Assembly (NCBI GenBank): GCA_020064725.1
Contig: JAGTWJ010000006.1
Location: 2,728,001-2,792,000 of the forward strand
Length of the DNA stretch: 64,000 nucleotides
From: Drechslerella dactyloides
Lineage: Eukaryota > Ascomycota > Orbiliomycetes > Orbiliales > Orbiliaceae
Reading direction: 5' to 3'
Below are positions 1 through 12,103 of the stretch, piece after piece; the stretch's first letter is position 1, and each line of letters starts with the position of its first letter. The position numbers were made by a program, and so were the translations under genes. The notes under the pieces were generated by a model, which worked only from the letters and a program-made list of their open reading frames with translations, did no database searches and was not told the DNA's origin.

Positions 1-1323
1 GGATAGACCTGGTCTCGTAAACCAGATCGCACCATAGACCCTATGCATAGCTATGATCAGCTGAGGCGCTACCCAATAGATGCTTCGTAAGACCGGGCTA
101 CGCTTGAGGAGCTAGCGGTCGCAGTTCTGAAACCTGGAGACAAAGAAACAGCACTGAAGCTCTCTTTCCCTATATTCCCTAAATATCTTGCTGACTTGTA
201 TCTAACTATTCCTTCGAATTTAGTACCAAATTTATATAAGTAATTATATATAGTGCAGTTAGAATTGATATCATGATATATATATCTTATCATTAAGCCC
301 ATAATGATAATCAAAGCCGTTATATTGACCACCAACTCGTATAAACATCCCAAATATAAGATATCCGTGCTGATCTGCATTCCACACATATTTATTACTA
401 GTAAGTGAACTGGAGGTCCCGAAAGAAAGATGCGCAACCATTTTTCAAGATCTTCCGCCGTAGGAGGCTTGCAGAGGCGTGCTATATTATATTATCTTGC
501 GTTTGAAAAACCCCCACTTGCAGTCAGGGATATATGCATAATGGCAGAAGAGGCTCTGCATGGCTGCTGGGTAGGGTCGTTGTTGGTCGCCAGGGTTTTA
601 AAACATCCCGGTAATGTTTGGCAGGTTCCAGTTTCCGTGGTGAGCAACGGGATCCATTATAGGAACCTAAAACTAAGTAAGTATACATTCACACATAAGA
701 TCATATTATAGATTCAAGCCCTAGTGTTTGGCTCCGAGCTCTGATGCTCAAAAGATAACAGGAAACGGTGCATTTCTAAATGGTAGCTCGAGTCTCAAGC
801 TCTATCGTGAGATGATGATTCAGCTGCCTGACAGTCATCTTCATCTCGCTTACATACTGCCCTGGAATGTTGCACGGAAGCCTCGTATTTCGGTTTACTA
901 ATAAAAGCAGGTGAGCTAAGTGAGACAATGGCCCAGATAATTTTTTCACAAGGTACCTAGGTTGGGTGGCTCGTGATCGATAAGCTTATAAGTACCTAGG
1001 TACCTACCTATCCCAAGCCAGCCCACAAGATATCTATAGATTTATTCCAAAACTCCCCTGTCGTCAAGACTCCAAAATTCGGCGCAGTTGCCACTAGTTC
1101 GTATTATGCAGTCAAGCCTCAATTAAACCATGAACAATGGGGTATCGGTAGCTTATCGATCCCAGGCCCTTCATTAATCAGAAGCCTGATAGCATCAATA
1201 TAATAGTACACCGAAAGCAGCTCGTATCATACAAGATCGGCTGCCTTTAGCCAGCTGGTATCTGCATATACATGGGCGTTTCCGGGTTCGACATCACTGA
1301 TATCAAACGGACGAGTATCCGAG
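1..1323. other. Gene-free flank with a short inverted-repeat arm
   Basis: I see no coding region with recognisable content. The stretch holds the 18-base arm at 11-28 (annotated separately) and two ACCTAGGT-type palindromic runs at about 952-962 and 991-1010. The short open frames lack splice logic or domain features. The 3' part should contain the promoter and 5' UTR of the receptor gene that starts at 1324. Confidence 0.6.
11..28 (+). repeat. Left arm of an 18-bp inverted repeat
   Basis: The 18 bases GGTCTCGTAAACCAGATC occur here and, as an exact reverse complement, at 2881-2898. A 15-base core recurs at 24948-24962. The arm contains a small hairpin (CTGGT, seven-base loop, ACCAG). Homology stops at the arm ends and I see no flanking target-site duplication. 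It could be a terminal inverted repeat of an old element or a dispersed motif. Confidence 0.6.
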
Positions 1324-2594
1324 ATGGTGTGGGGGATTAAACCAACCAATGTGATTGTAAGTATATCCTCCATAATTCAGGGCAGCTAAACTGGACTTTC
1401 AAAATTCTGCTCATATCATCTGTTGAGACCATCTCTTCAGGAATGTGACGGTTTCTGTAGCTAGATCTAGGCTAACAAATCTATTAACAGGTTATCGAGT
1501 GGACGTTCGCTGCACTAGCAACGTGTTTTGTCTTGCTCCGAATATACATACGCAATCGCAAGCCTCGGAGCCTCGGCAGAAGATTCAAGATTGCGACGTT
1601 CAATCACAGTGACTGGATTATCGCCATTACTCTGCTCTGCTTTTATTTGACGGCATCCTGCGACACTGTCATGGTTACAGGGGGCTTCGGCGACGAGCGA
1701 TTAAACCTGCATCACAGCCGCCACGATCCGGACACTGCTTATAAGCGGTTGCCCAGAGAAAGGTTAATCGTACTATTGCAGGTGCTATTCTTCTCAACAC
1801 TACCATACTATTTCTCGCTGTGGGGAGTAAAGCTATACTTCCTGACTCTATACTACAAGATAGTCGACCCGAGCATTCTTCCTACACAGAGGTTCCTATT
1901 GCATATCCTCTCTGTGATAGTAGGTCTAACATGTCTTGTGTGGATCTTTCTCAATATGCTCTGGTGCATCCCTGTGTCTAAGAATTGGGACGTCAGCGAC
2001 TCACGTCGTGCTTGTTTGGCGTATTTCGCGCGGGTGCCGTATATCACCAGTGTTAGCATGCATGTCAGCACAGAGATACTAAGTAAGTGTATTCATGAAT
2101 ATCCCGTGCACATCCGCACTCTAATATGTCCCATTTTACTCCAAATATCTTGCGGTTTCTAACGGAGTAATTCTTTAGTCTTTTCATTCCCTTTCAGCTT
2201 CTTGCATTATCTCCACCAGATCGATAGACGGCGTTATTATGGAGCCGTAGGAGTTTTTGCCGTCGGCTTTCTCGGAGTCATCATATCCCTGGGTAGAGTA
2301 GCATATATCTTCACACAAGGCTCTCCACCCGTCATTAGTATGGCACAGGCGTGGTCCTCATTGGAGCAAGGCGTCGGAATCATCATATGCTGCTTACCGG
2401 CATTCAAAACACTGATAGAGAGACGGTTCAGCTGCGGCACTTCAAGCAATGGATCTGGAGGTGCGGAGATAGAGAAACCAACGAAGCAGGGGCGGTGGGG
2501 CCGCAAGAACCATGCGAAATTGATGGAGGTTGAAAACCCGAGCATAAAGCCATGGGATCATGAATACAGAGGACATCAGGCAATGGACTCATAG
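1324..2594 (+). CDS. PTH11-like integral membrane protein (fungal rhodopsin/SAT4 domain)
   Basis: Predicted seven-helix plasma-membrane receptor of the fungal PTH11/SAT4 type, a family linked to surface or nutrient sensing through G proteins; the ligand is unknown. Three exons are inferred: 1324-1356, 1491-2086 and 2198-2594 (341 aa). The first intron has a GTAAGT donor and AACAG acceptor in phase 0. Visible hallmarks are the HSDWII segment, a TASCDTVMVTGGFG loop, SLWGVKLYFLTLYYKI, the CxPVSKNWD motif after the fourth helix, and a last pair of helices around GAVGVFAVGFLGVIISLGR. The C-terminal tail is charged and cytoplasmic. At the second intron the strong GTAAGT (2083) is out of phase and only GTGTAT at 2087 keeps the frame, so that junction is less certain. 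Family assignment is firm; signalling role is inferred. Confidence 0.82.
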
Positions 2595-5500
2595 CGTGAT
2601 ATGGGGGTATACGACAACCTGTCTCGCGAAGTCAGCCTGCTGTCCTCCGGACACAGCGTAAGCTTGATTGATTTGGGTTTATACGTATTAATATGCATGT
2701 TAATCATGCAATTGAAACTACTCATGAAATATCGACACATTATCGAACGTGTATGTAGGCACGTAGACTGCAGCACGAGGAGCACCTAAGCACCGAATCC
2801 TTACAGATAGGCGGATTGGTCGAAAATGCATTGCTGTTAGTCTCGCGGGCCAGACACGCACTAAGTGCAGGCGCACGTGTGATCTGGTTTACGAGACCAA
2901 TTGATGTATTAATTCCTCGAAGAACATCCCGATCCACGTCTAGACTTATAGGCGATTATTGAACCAAATTAGATCTAGTTCAGACATGCCGCTACACACC
3001 ATTCACAAGGACACATGCGCAGGTGCTGCGCCCGTTAAATCCGCGGTCATTTCTTTGTATAGTATGATCAGCCCCGAGAAAATCGATATAACTGATTCTC
3101 AAGTACTAAATTAGGAAGGCCATACTGTTTTAAAAACATCGAATCCCAGTCATTTCCCCTTGCATACAAGACCTCAAGAATGAGGTCATACCCTTGCTGA
3201 ATTCAAGGACGATGAACCTGGGATCCGGATAATGTATAGTATCATGCATCGACTTTGTTCAAACAACACCCCAATCAAGGCATTGTGTTCATGCGTGGAT
3301 AATCTAACGTTCAGTCATCTGGAAATGCAGAAACTCGACTCAGACCATTCCTGGGTCTCTGCCTCTAATCCACCACTATTATTCTCAGAACCCGCGGGTG
3401 TGTTGTGCTCTGGGATCCCTACCAAAATTGAAGCCTGACAACGGCATGTACAGTATATGCAGGCTGCAGCTAGCTGCGCCGCGCCGTGTTAAGATGAATA
3501 TGCACTTGCCTTACGCTACCGAGAGCCCATCCACCCCCAATGAACAAGTATCTACGCCCACAACAAGTTCCACTAATGTTAGCGAGCGATAAGTATTAAT
3601 ATCCGGAGCTTTGTCTACCTATACGTCCACGAAACCCAAGTAAGGCTTAAGCGCTTCCAGCGATATGATTCCTGGCCCAACTGGCCTCAGGGTATATACC
3701 TCGCAAATAGATTGCCAAGCACTTAAGCGGCCAAGACTCGTGAATTCGCTGAGTATTCATCGACCCCCGCTTTGCCATCCCTAGGACCCTAGCACGCTAA
3801 TATTGGCCTTCGTGTCTAACTAGTTAATTCCTGGGATCCCCCTTTACCGCTACTTACCAGTAATTACCTACACGCTGATACCGGGTATTTTCACCGATTC
3901 TTTCAGGCCATATGGCCATGAGGCATTTGAGATAGCCTTGATAAGTAAATGTCAGCCTAAGGTGCATACGATCGAAGACAAGGCCGAGTGTGCGCATGTA
4001 TCCGCAAGCCGTCTAAATTACCTTCATAATTTAACTGGCACTGCCCTGACTTGCTGAACCTAGGAAGCCATATCACAGTAATTTACAGACCAACGTCCAT
4101 TCGCTACAGGTCCCAACGAAGCTGGGAGGCCGTGAGCTTAGGATATTGCTTTACAATGCCTTCAGTATCGGCTTTTCGAGAAATAGCTCTGGTAAGTCTA
4201 GTATACAATGATAGAATATAGGGCTAGGGTCACGGCAGGAATACGATCAGCTAGCATAATACAGTTTGACAGAATACTGCGCAGCTATGCAACATGATCT
4301 GATATCTTAGTTGACCGATGCAACAGTGGACAGTAAAGTATGGACTTAGGTACTAAGGATAGAAAGTCCAATCGTCGCCCCCGTTCCTGCTACTAGCGGC
4401 TGCTATAGTTCGGAGCTATGTGCAGAACTGCACAGTGAGCTGTAATACTGTCCAGCCGTTTTCGTACCTCGTGAGAAGCTAGAAGCCCTCCGCGCATGGG
4501 AATCTTGATGCGTTGAACAGATCTTTGCCATGCTTTCTAGGCACCCCGAAATTAAAGCAAAGAGGACTACGCCGGTCGCGCAAACCAACCCCACCCGGTA
4601 CCGATATACCCAGTTCCAGACTTCGCCATTATCCTACTTAAGGAGCTTGCCAGGAGCTAAGCTGTACCAAGTGGCTTTTTTAGATTTGTTACCTCGTCCA
4701 GCTTCCCGCCACTCCATCGATCAGCCGGGTAGCGCTAAAGTTAGCAGGTTTTCTATAGTTCCTGGTTTTCAATCGACGCCGACCAATTGGCCAAAGCATG
4801 CCTTATATTATATTAGTCAACTTCTACACAGCGGAGCCGCGTGTGTTTGGCTTGCGAGACCAACTACATAGGTATCTAAGTGCTCAGTTGGCTTAGTCGA
4901 GTTTGATTGCATGAATGTTCATTTTATGTTCGCTTCGCTTTTGCCCGGCTCGGCCCCGGCCCGGAGCTAGCCGCTGTCGGCCCGTCGAAAAACTCACGCC
5001 TGCATCACCCATTCCGAAGATCATCCCGATCTTCTACCCGCACTAACTTGACTAAGGGCGGCATATGCAGTTCAGTTGACGAGATACATACATGTTCCGA
5101 TCCTGAAATCGTGAGACCGCTGTGACTCGACAGAAAATGTGGTCCGCATTGGTGTCTTGCCGATTTGGCTCAGTCAATTGGGCTTTTCCGAGGCTATGGC
5201 CATCAATGAATAGTTGAATATCTCGTCTCAAATCTGATCAAGTCATTTAAGTAGATTCGACAACGTATTCCCGATAGAAAGCTAGGATTCACTCGACACG
5301 GCATGATATCAACTTACAAGCCGGCTCCCACAACCCCGATATGTGTACCCGTGCGGCCACTGCCGACCGAGAAGCTACTCAACAAACTTCCCGCACCTGC
5401 CTTAACACCGCTGACTGCGCATTCCTAATCTTCTCCAAACCCACTGAATAGATGGGAGCAACGAAATTGCGATGATTTCAACCTGCTCGCAAAGGTATTT

Positions 5501-6470
5501 CCAAACGAGCCATGGTATTTCGGCTTCCTTGGCAATTAGGTACGGAAGTTTCCTCGGCACCCGAGGTACTATACAATTCCGCCGATCCTTTCGCGGATAA
5601 AGTATGGCAGTCTAGTTCGCGGAACAAGCATATTCCGATATTTCGGTTCTTCGAGGTTACATTTCTGCCGCCAGACAATTTTGCACGATCTTGACCAGTA
5701 GCCAAGAGTCTGCGCAGAGATCACTCCATGATATAATTGTGGGCGGCAGGTGCGGTTAGTGATCAAGAATCAGGCTGGACCCACTCTTTGGTCTCGTTGC
5801 CCGGTTTAAATAACAAAGCTTGTTCCCGCGAATCTAACCGTGGGCGACCTTTGCTTAATTTTCTACTATCTCGGACAAAACATACACCTCGCATGAGATG
5901 ATAACATACGAGAACAGCAAAGAGCACCTCACATGCCCTGCTGGTATAATCTTGGCGGGAAATATGTGCTCGAGTGGATCACTTAGCCAATGGAGATCAC
6001 GCGTGACGTATTGCTGGAGCATCAATTCTACACGCTAGCGAGGGTGGGAAAAAAATATATCCACTTAAGTAAGTGCATATATACGCAAATCAGTTGCATT
6101 TTATACCACATACGTTCGGAATCGGGTATTACGGTTCTGGCGCTTGGAAGCCCAGCCGGGTATGCCGTAGGTACAACTACCGAATGTTCTGTAAGGGAAG
6201 AGGGATCAATTCCAGGATTATTTTCAGTCCGCTATAGCTCATCGACGGAGAACCTTCCCCTCCTCACTCGTTTGTGATGCACTTGTCCGACTACTTGCTA
6301 GCTTGCGCACCGTCATGCATGTGTCGTTGGGAAATATATGAAGCAGCATCCAGAAGCCATAATAAGATTGTCAACTACATAAACAGCCGCATCTCCGCTT
6401 AATGTGGAGCAGACAGATACTTTAGCTTTAAGGTCCTGGATCTTAAAACTCGATCTCCCAAGCTCACGCT
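2595..6470. other. 3.9-kb stretch without a recognisable gene
   Basis: Both strands carry only short open frames (113 aa at most, 4530-4871) with no domain, signal peptide or splice-linked partners. The right inverted-repeat arm lies at 2881-2898. Composition is mixed rather than extremely AT-rich. It may be decayed repeat DNA, but I cannot identify any transposon protein in it. Confidence 0.5.
2881..2898 (-). repeat. Right arm of the 18-bp inverted repeat
   Basis: Exact reverse complement of 11-28. Together the arms enclose about 2.9 kb that contains the PTH11-like gene. Flanking bases on the two sides do not match, so no target-site duplication is visible. Confidence 0.6.
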
Positions 6471-8829
6471 ATGAGGTCCTACTCTACTCTCATCGCCATC
6501 ACTTGGGCGACGTACGCTTCTTTTCACCATACAGCTTCAGCCATTCCGACGCCGTCCATTTCGTCACTGGATACCGCCCTTGTGATTCTTAGAGACAACG
6601 ACTTATGGGGTATGCGCATGCCTTGCAGCGGACTTGACGCAATATTGGATTCTTTAGTACGCTTCTACCAGCGTACTCAGTATGGAAATTTAGGCTAATA
6701 AATTTATAACCGGGTACAGCGCAATACTCGAAGAGAACGGCAGCCGCCATTTTAGTCGAGTCACCTAAAAAGTTTAGCGACGCTCAAGCCGCATGTCTTT
6801 CGTTATCTGAAAAGCTATGGGCTCCAGACAGCCAGACCCAAATGTTCTCTGCTGGCCTCAATAATACCCTGTCGTACCAAATCTACCTTCAAAAATTCCC
6901 GAAGGACCAGCTATTCTGGATCGCACCAGATTCGCAGCATTCTTGTCGAGCAATCTCTGCTAAGGGGGTAGAAGTGCGAGCCTACAACTGCCAAAAGAAA
7001 CTGCCAGCTCTGTGTACACACTCTGCACCAATCGCCAACAAGACCTTTACGGATACCTCTGCGCCATATCGTATAACGGTAAAAAGCAGGAAACAGCATA
7101 TTACAGGTTTCCGAGACTCCGCTGGTTTCAGATTCGATGGCATAAGATTCGCTCCTACTCCGGAGAGATTCGAATACTCGACCGTCTTGGATGGAGAGGG
7201 TAGCGTTGATGCTCTATCTTTCGGTGCAGGCTGCCTCCAAGCCGCATACGGTAGTGAAGATTGTCTGTTCTTGAATATTGCCACACCGTATCTCCCAGAG
7301 GACTTGGACAAGTGTGATGACACCCGACGCCGTCAGATTAAAGCCCAATTAAAGCCAGTCATGTTTTATATCTACGGTGGTGGCTTTGTCGAGAATAGTG
7401 GCAACCTCGGCAACTACGATGGGGTCAATCTCGCCAGTCGTGGTGATGTTGTGGTGGTCAAGATTAATTACCGTCTTGGGTTTTTCGGATGGCTTGCCCT
7501 GAAGACAGACAAGGTTACCATGAAAGGGAATTATGGATTCAGCGACATGATGTCTGCTCTTAAATGGGTAAGAGCAAATATTGCTGCTTTTGGCGGAGAC
7601 CCCAATAGAATCACAGTATTTGGAGATTCTGCCGGTGCGATATCGACTGAGGCTTTCCTAGCGTCTGAGAAAGCCAAGGGTCTTTTCAGCGCTGCCATAA
7701 TACAAAGCCTACCGACTCTTTTGGCTGGACCCGGAGGAAAGCAACAGTTCCAGACCTTGGAGCAAGCAACCCACACAGTTGGATCTCTCTTGAAAGATAC
7801 GGGATGCGGCAGTGCCGTTGATACATTCGCATGCCTAAAGAACGCCAATGCAACCCAGCTGCTATCAATTCAGGATAATCTGGGACCAAGGTGTGTGCTA
7901 GCTCGACAAGCGGTCGGCAATTCTTAAAGTTTGACGACGTTGTCATTTTTTTGGGCGTAGAGCCATTCGACTAACATGATTCATATACTAGATCTATCGT
8001 AGTCGATGGTGACTTCATCACAAAGACCCATTTGCCTGTTACGGGGAACGGCTATGTTGCGCACGTTCCTCTGCTGATGGGTGCCAACCGTGACGAAGCG
8101 GCCATTTCAGTTTCGCAATCATTCGCAAGTTTCACTGGTAACAGCTCGTCCATTGGGGATTGGCTCGAATGGGCTGCAGCGCAATTAATTTTCGGCGATG
8201 CAGGACCCAACAGGAATCTGACACAATTCGCAAATCATCCAGCGTTTCCCCATCCTTCTGGGAGCCCTGAAGTTGTAGCTTTCAATATAACGCAAAGAAT
8301 CCTATCTGATATATCGTTTCGATGTGGGACCTGGTCGACGGCATATCTAGCCGCTAAATATAGGACTCTACCGGAAGTCTATGTTTATGAGATGAACAGG
8401 ACATACCAACCCTACAGATGGACTGCCCCGGAATGCGAAGCGCCGAAGAACAACCTTCTCAGACCTATTGGCGATCCAAACCAAGAATACTACAAGTGCC
8501 ACTCTGGGGAAGTTGACCTGATATTTGGATCATTACTCTGGATTGGCGAAGAGCCCCGAGACGAATTTGACATTCCTTATTCCCAAATGCTTGGAGATCA
8601 CTGGACCTCCTTTGCTTGGTCCCATAATCCCAATCCAAGTACATCATACTTGAAAGCAAGAGGATACTGGAGCACACTTGAGCAGTTGAACAAGTGGGGT
8701 CCGTGGGAAAATTTGAAAGCGCAAAATCCAACAATGAGAGTGCTCCAGTGGGATGGATACCAAGCGCCGCTGAGCGAGAAAGAACAATGCGCAGCCCTTG
8801 GTATACCTCTCGACTACTTGAACATTTGA
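6471..8829 (+). CDS. Secreted type-B carboxylesterase/lipase with lectin-like N-terminal region
   Basis: Alpha/beta-hydrolase of the carboxylesterase-B family, predicted to hydrolyse carboxylic esters outside the cell. Three exons (6471-6609, 6720-7890, 7992-8829) join in phase to 715 aa. The start is chosen because it gives a signal peptide (MRSYSTLIAITWATYASF) and because the 110-nt intron restores a continuous frame. Residues about 45-150 form a cysteine-bearing segment (DAQAAC, SCRAIS, YNCQKKLPALC) resembling a C-type-lectin-like fold, followed by the catalytic domain. Visible active-site elements: oxyanion YGGGF near 265-270, nucleophile GDSAG (about Ser350), acid in NRDE (about Glu472) and His in CHSGE (about His607). 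Several N-glycosylation sequons fit secretion. All catalytic residues are present. The substrate (lipid, cutin-like or other ester) cannot be told from sequence. Confidence 0.92.
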
Positions 8830-10033
8830 GGTCTTAAGATCTTCGGATTTATAAGCTAGTTATAGTTAGTTCTTTTAGAATGTCTCCGTACCGCATGTAA
8901 TATTAGACGAAGCACGAAGCACGTATGTGCGGAGAAACGGCTAGCATTCGTGTTTATGCCTTCCCTAGGTCCCAATCAAAAATTATCCAAGCCCTTGAAT
9001 ACAGCGCGGAATACATAGCACGATACTTGCAATTCATAGTATGATATATCGATATTGCTTTTGGAAAATACTATGCAACAGCGTTACGAAGATCTACTTA
9101 TGTCATCAGAAGATCGAACAAAATATTAAATATTTGTCTCATAGGCCGGCTGAATCCATGGGCTCGCGCGAAGTCTGCATATTTTAGACCTCAGGCTGAA
9201 CCAAGGAGCGTGAATGCATGCCCATGCTGATGGGACATAAGTAGCACCTGTAATCGAGCGCCAGAGTATATATCTATAGCTTGAGACATACTTGACGTGA
9301 ATACTATGCCTTTGACGCTTTTATGCGTCTGTGCAAACTTAGTCGGGGGGCTCAGATCACGCACCAATATTGGCTCAGTTCAACTTAACACCAACAATGA
9401 ATGCTATCTATCGAAGTTTCCATCGTCGCAGCACGATTTTGTGCTGACGCTACATGACCGCCAAAAATAAAAGCTCCGTATGTTGCCGCTCTTTTCATAC
9501 TCCGTAGCCGGAGTACCGCGGTACCGCCCCATTAACGACACTTCTACGAAGTCGACGCTCCCAGAAGCTGACGGCATCAAAGCTTAATTGCGGATGTTTT
9601 ATACATATGTCCTTCTGAGACATTTAATAGAATTTATGTACAGCTGTATGTGTTTTCTACAGATGAGATGATTCATGTAGCCGTAGAGTTTAATCTCAAT
9701 CGTCGGACATCCGGATATAATCAACGTTTTGATAACTGTAGGATTGTCCGGCTAGGACAACTGGCGTCATTGTAAAAATATGTTCATGCAGCATCTTCCA
9801 AAAACTCCGTCATATCAACCCGGTATACTCAACCATCAAAGCCTGAGCGCGGTCGCTCAACAAATAATCGAAAGGTATACGCCTCCCGAAAGATCTCAGG
9901 GGGACAGAAAACAAGCATTATATCAGTCCAAAACAACGAAAGAAGAGGTATCATACAAGAAGAACATGCAAATAATATGCCCCAATGCGAGCCGTTTCAG
10001 CTGATGCAACTCATGGCCAAACTCGATGGGTCA
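8830..10033. other. Intergenic, 3' sides of two convergent genes
   Basis: Lies between the stop codons of the carboxylesterase (plus) and the lectin-like gene (minus). I see only short frames without features. Confidence 0.6.
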
Positions 10034-12103
10034 TCACGGCAATTCAACGACATTCACCTTCGTCACCCATCCCCGATCAGGAACTTGGGCAACCTCTACC
10101 GCACCATTTTTGTTGTTATTGCCAGCGACACTCGCTTGGAAGTATAGTCGAAGTTGTTCTCCATTTTCAACCCACTCGACCGCTGCAACGGGCCCTCCGG
10201 GAACTTGGCCATCACTGATATAAGCATTCGAAAGACCGCTCACTATTTGCCGGTTACCGAAAGTCCCGATATTATTGAAGGTTGGGTCTGCCTTGAGGGA
10301 TTGCCCTTCCCCGGCGATAAAGTTCAGCCGAGAGCCACCATCAATATACCAGAGACGAAGAGTGTAATTCGAGCTCTTGTCAGTGTAGATAGTGCTGGTG
10401 AGCCAGGCGTCAGTTGGTATAGTCGATTGTGAAATAGTCTCCGCTGCGCAATTAAGGGTGGACAAGGTCAGCCATGTATTACAACCGATGTTAAGACAGA
10501 GAAGCTGATGAAAGGCTGATCTTCTCACCATTATTGAGATTCCACCGTCCATCGTACCCGGGGTAATGCCTGATATCACCGTTGGTATTCTGATAAAACA
10601 GATGGGCTGTTTCTCGTAGCGTGCTGCTGGAATTGTCGGGCCGTAAATGTGCGACTGAGATTTTTGCCGTCGGGGAGCATGATTCTAAAGGCTCTCTAGT
10701 CACGAACCACTGTGGGTTTTCCTCTGCATTAAATGCCAATTCTCGTACACGAGCTGCAGCGCTGTCGACCTATAGCCACAATTTCAGCTTCATATACAGG
10801 GTATAGATGGAGAATCCGAGAAGGTTGGCGTAATTACGTAGTAGATACGGAGGCGGTATCCGGGACCTGAATCGCCTCTGGTTCCCCACCATGTCGCCGC
10901 TATCCCGGAGTTTTGAGAGACGAGCACGCCATAGTTGGTTCGTGGTGCAAGGGTGCCCATCCGCCAAATTATGTCTGTTGAGCTGCCAATAGCGTCGTAA
11001 AGGGTCCCATTTTCGGCTACATAGTATAGTGAGATCTAATAAATAGGTTTCTCGAATTGTCAGTGCGGTCCTTATCAACGAAAGGATGGGAATTTGCGAG
11101 GTCAACGCACGGTTTCCTCATCAGGTGCCTGAATCGCGGCAATAGTGGAGTTCGGTCGAGGTTGTGGGTTCAATCCTTGAATCTTCCCAATCTGCGCCCA
11201 ACTTCCTCCCTTTTTTATAGTCGTCAGGTAAATGTCCGGTGTATTGATGTCTTGGAAAAGATAACTAATGCTCTGGAAGTCGTCCTGATCGGCAGTCGAC
11301 GCCTTGACAGCGGCAAAAGTTCCAGGAGTCGCGAGAACTTGCACGGAACTTTTCACAAAAGATCGGTTCAAGTCAGCTAACGCCCGATCCAATCAAGCTT
11401 TTCCCGTGGGATGATGTTGATAACTAGATGATACCTCGTTGATGTTGAAGTGGCTGTCGTCGACGAAGCACTAGTAGTTTGGCTGTCGCTGCTGCTTGCG
11501 CTGCTCCCATTGTTCTTGGATGCCAGGCTACCCCCAACGCCTCCTCCTACAGCGGCCCCAACAACGACCAAGAGAACGACCGCGAGAATCGTGAAAAACA
11601 TCCAGCGTTTGAGTCCTAATATTCTCCTATCCGGGACCAGAGCCGTAGGGTCGCTTGCAAATTGCGGGTGCCCACTATACTCTCCTCCACCACCACCATT
11701 GCCTTGCCCATACTGAGAGAAGCTCGGGTCCACGTGCACTGATGGAGGCGGGGAATCATAGTATAGCTCGCCGCCTTCGGTCGCGATCGGTATCGGTGCT
11801 GAAAACGTAGGATCGTTGGATGGGTGTTGGAGCTGTGCCAGGAGCTTTTCTTGCGGTGTGAGTGTTGAAACAGCCTCTAGTCCTGCTTGTTCCTGTAGAG
11901 CGACCAGTATGCATATTAGCTAGATGATCCTGAAAAAAAGACGTGTAAGAGGAAAGAGGAGCCCGGAATAAGTCATGCAACAGGACATGTCACATTAACA
12001 TTTCGTTCTCAATTGCATTCTCTTGTTGCTGAAGCCACATTTGGCCCCTTACCGTCGTTTGGACAGGTTCATATCTCACCGATTCACGATTAAAAGACAT
12101 CAT
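10034..12103 (-). CDS. Membrane-anchored fucose-lectin-like protein
   Basis: Type II membrane protein with a fungal fucose-specific-lectin-like beta-propeller region, predicted to face the outside or lumen and bind glycans. Six exons join in phase to 531 aa: 12103-12053, 11892-11435, 11348-11111, 11035-10838, 10769-10529, 10443-10034. The first exon encodes MMSFNRESVRYEPVQTT. A Pro/Gly-rich cytosolic part follows, then one transmembrane helix at about 114-138 (WMFFTILAVVLLVVVGAAV) and a Ser/Thr-rich stalk. The ectodomain carries blade-like repeats ending in aromatic patterns: ISLYYVAENGTLYDAIG, RLRIYYVDSAAARVREL, AHLFYQNTNGDIRHYPG, LRLWYIDGG and LRLYFQAS. Introns are 49-160 nt, and phases at all five junctions agree. 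Family assignment rests on the repeat pattern; sugar specificity is unknown. Soluble fungal fucose lectins of this family are about 310 aa and lack the anchor. Confidence 0.85.

Noticed and set aside
11..2898. Complete DNA transposon between the inverted repeats
   Set aside because: The enclosed gene is a receptor, not a transposase, and no target-site duplication is seen; recorded only as a repeat finding.
4530..4871. 113-aa open frame on the plus strand
   Set aside because: No domain, poor composition for a fungal protein, no splice partner; lies in a gene-free stretch where such frames arise by chance.
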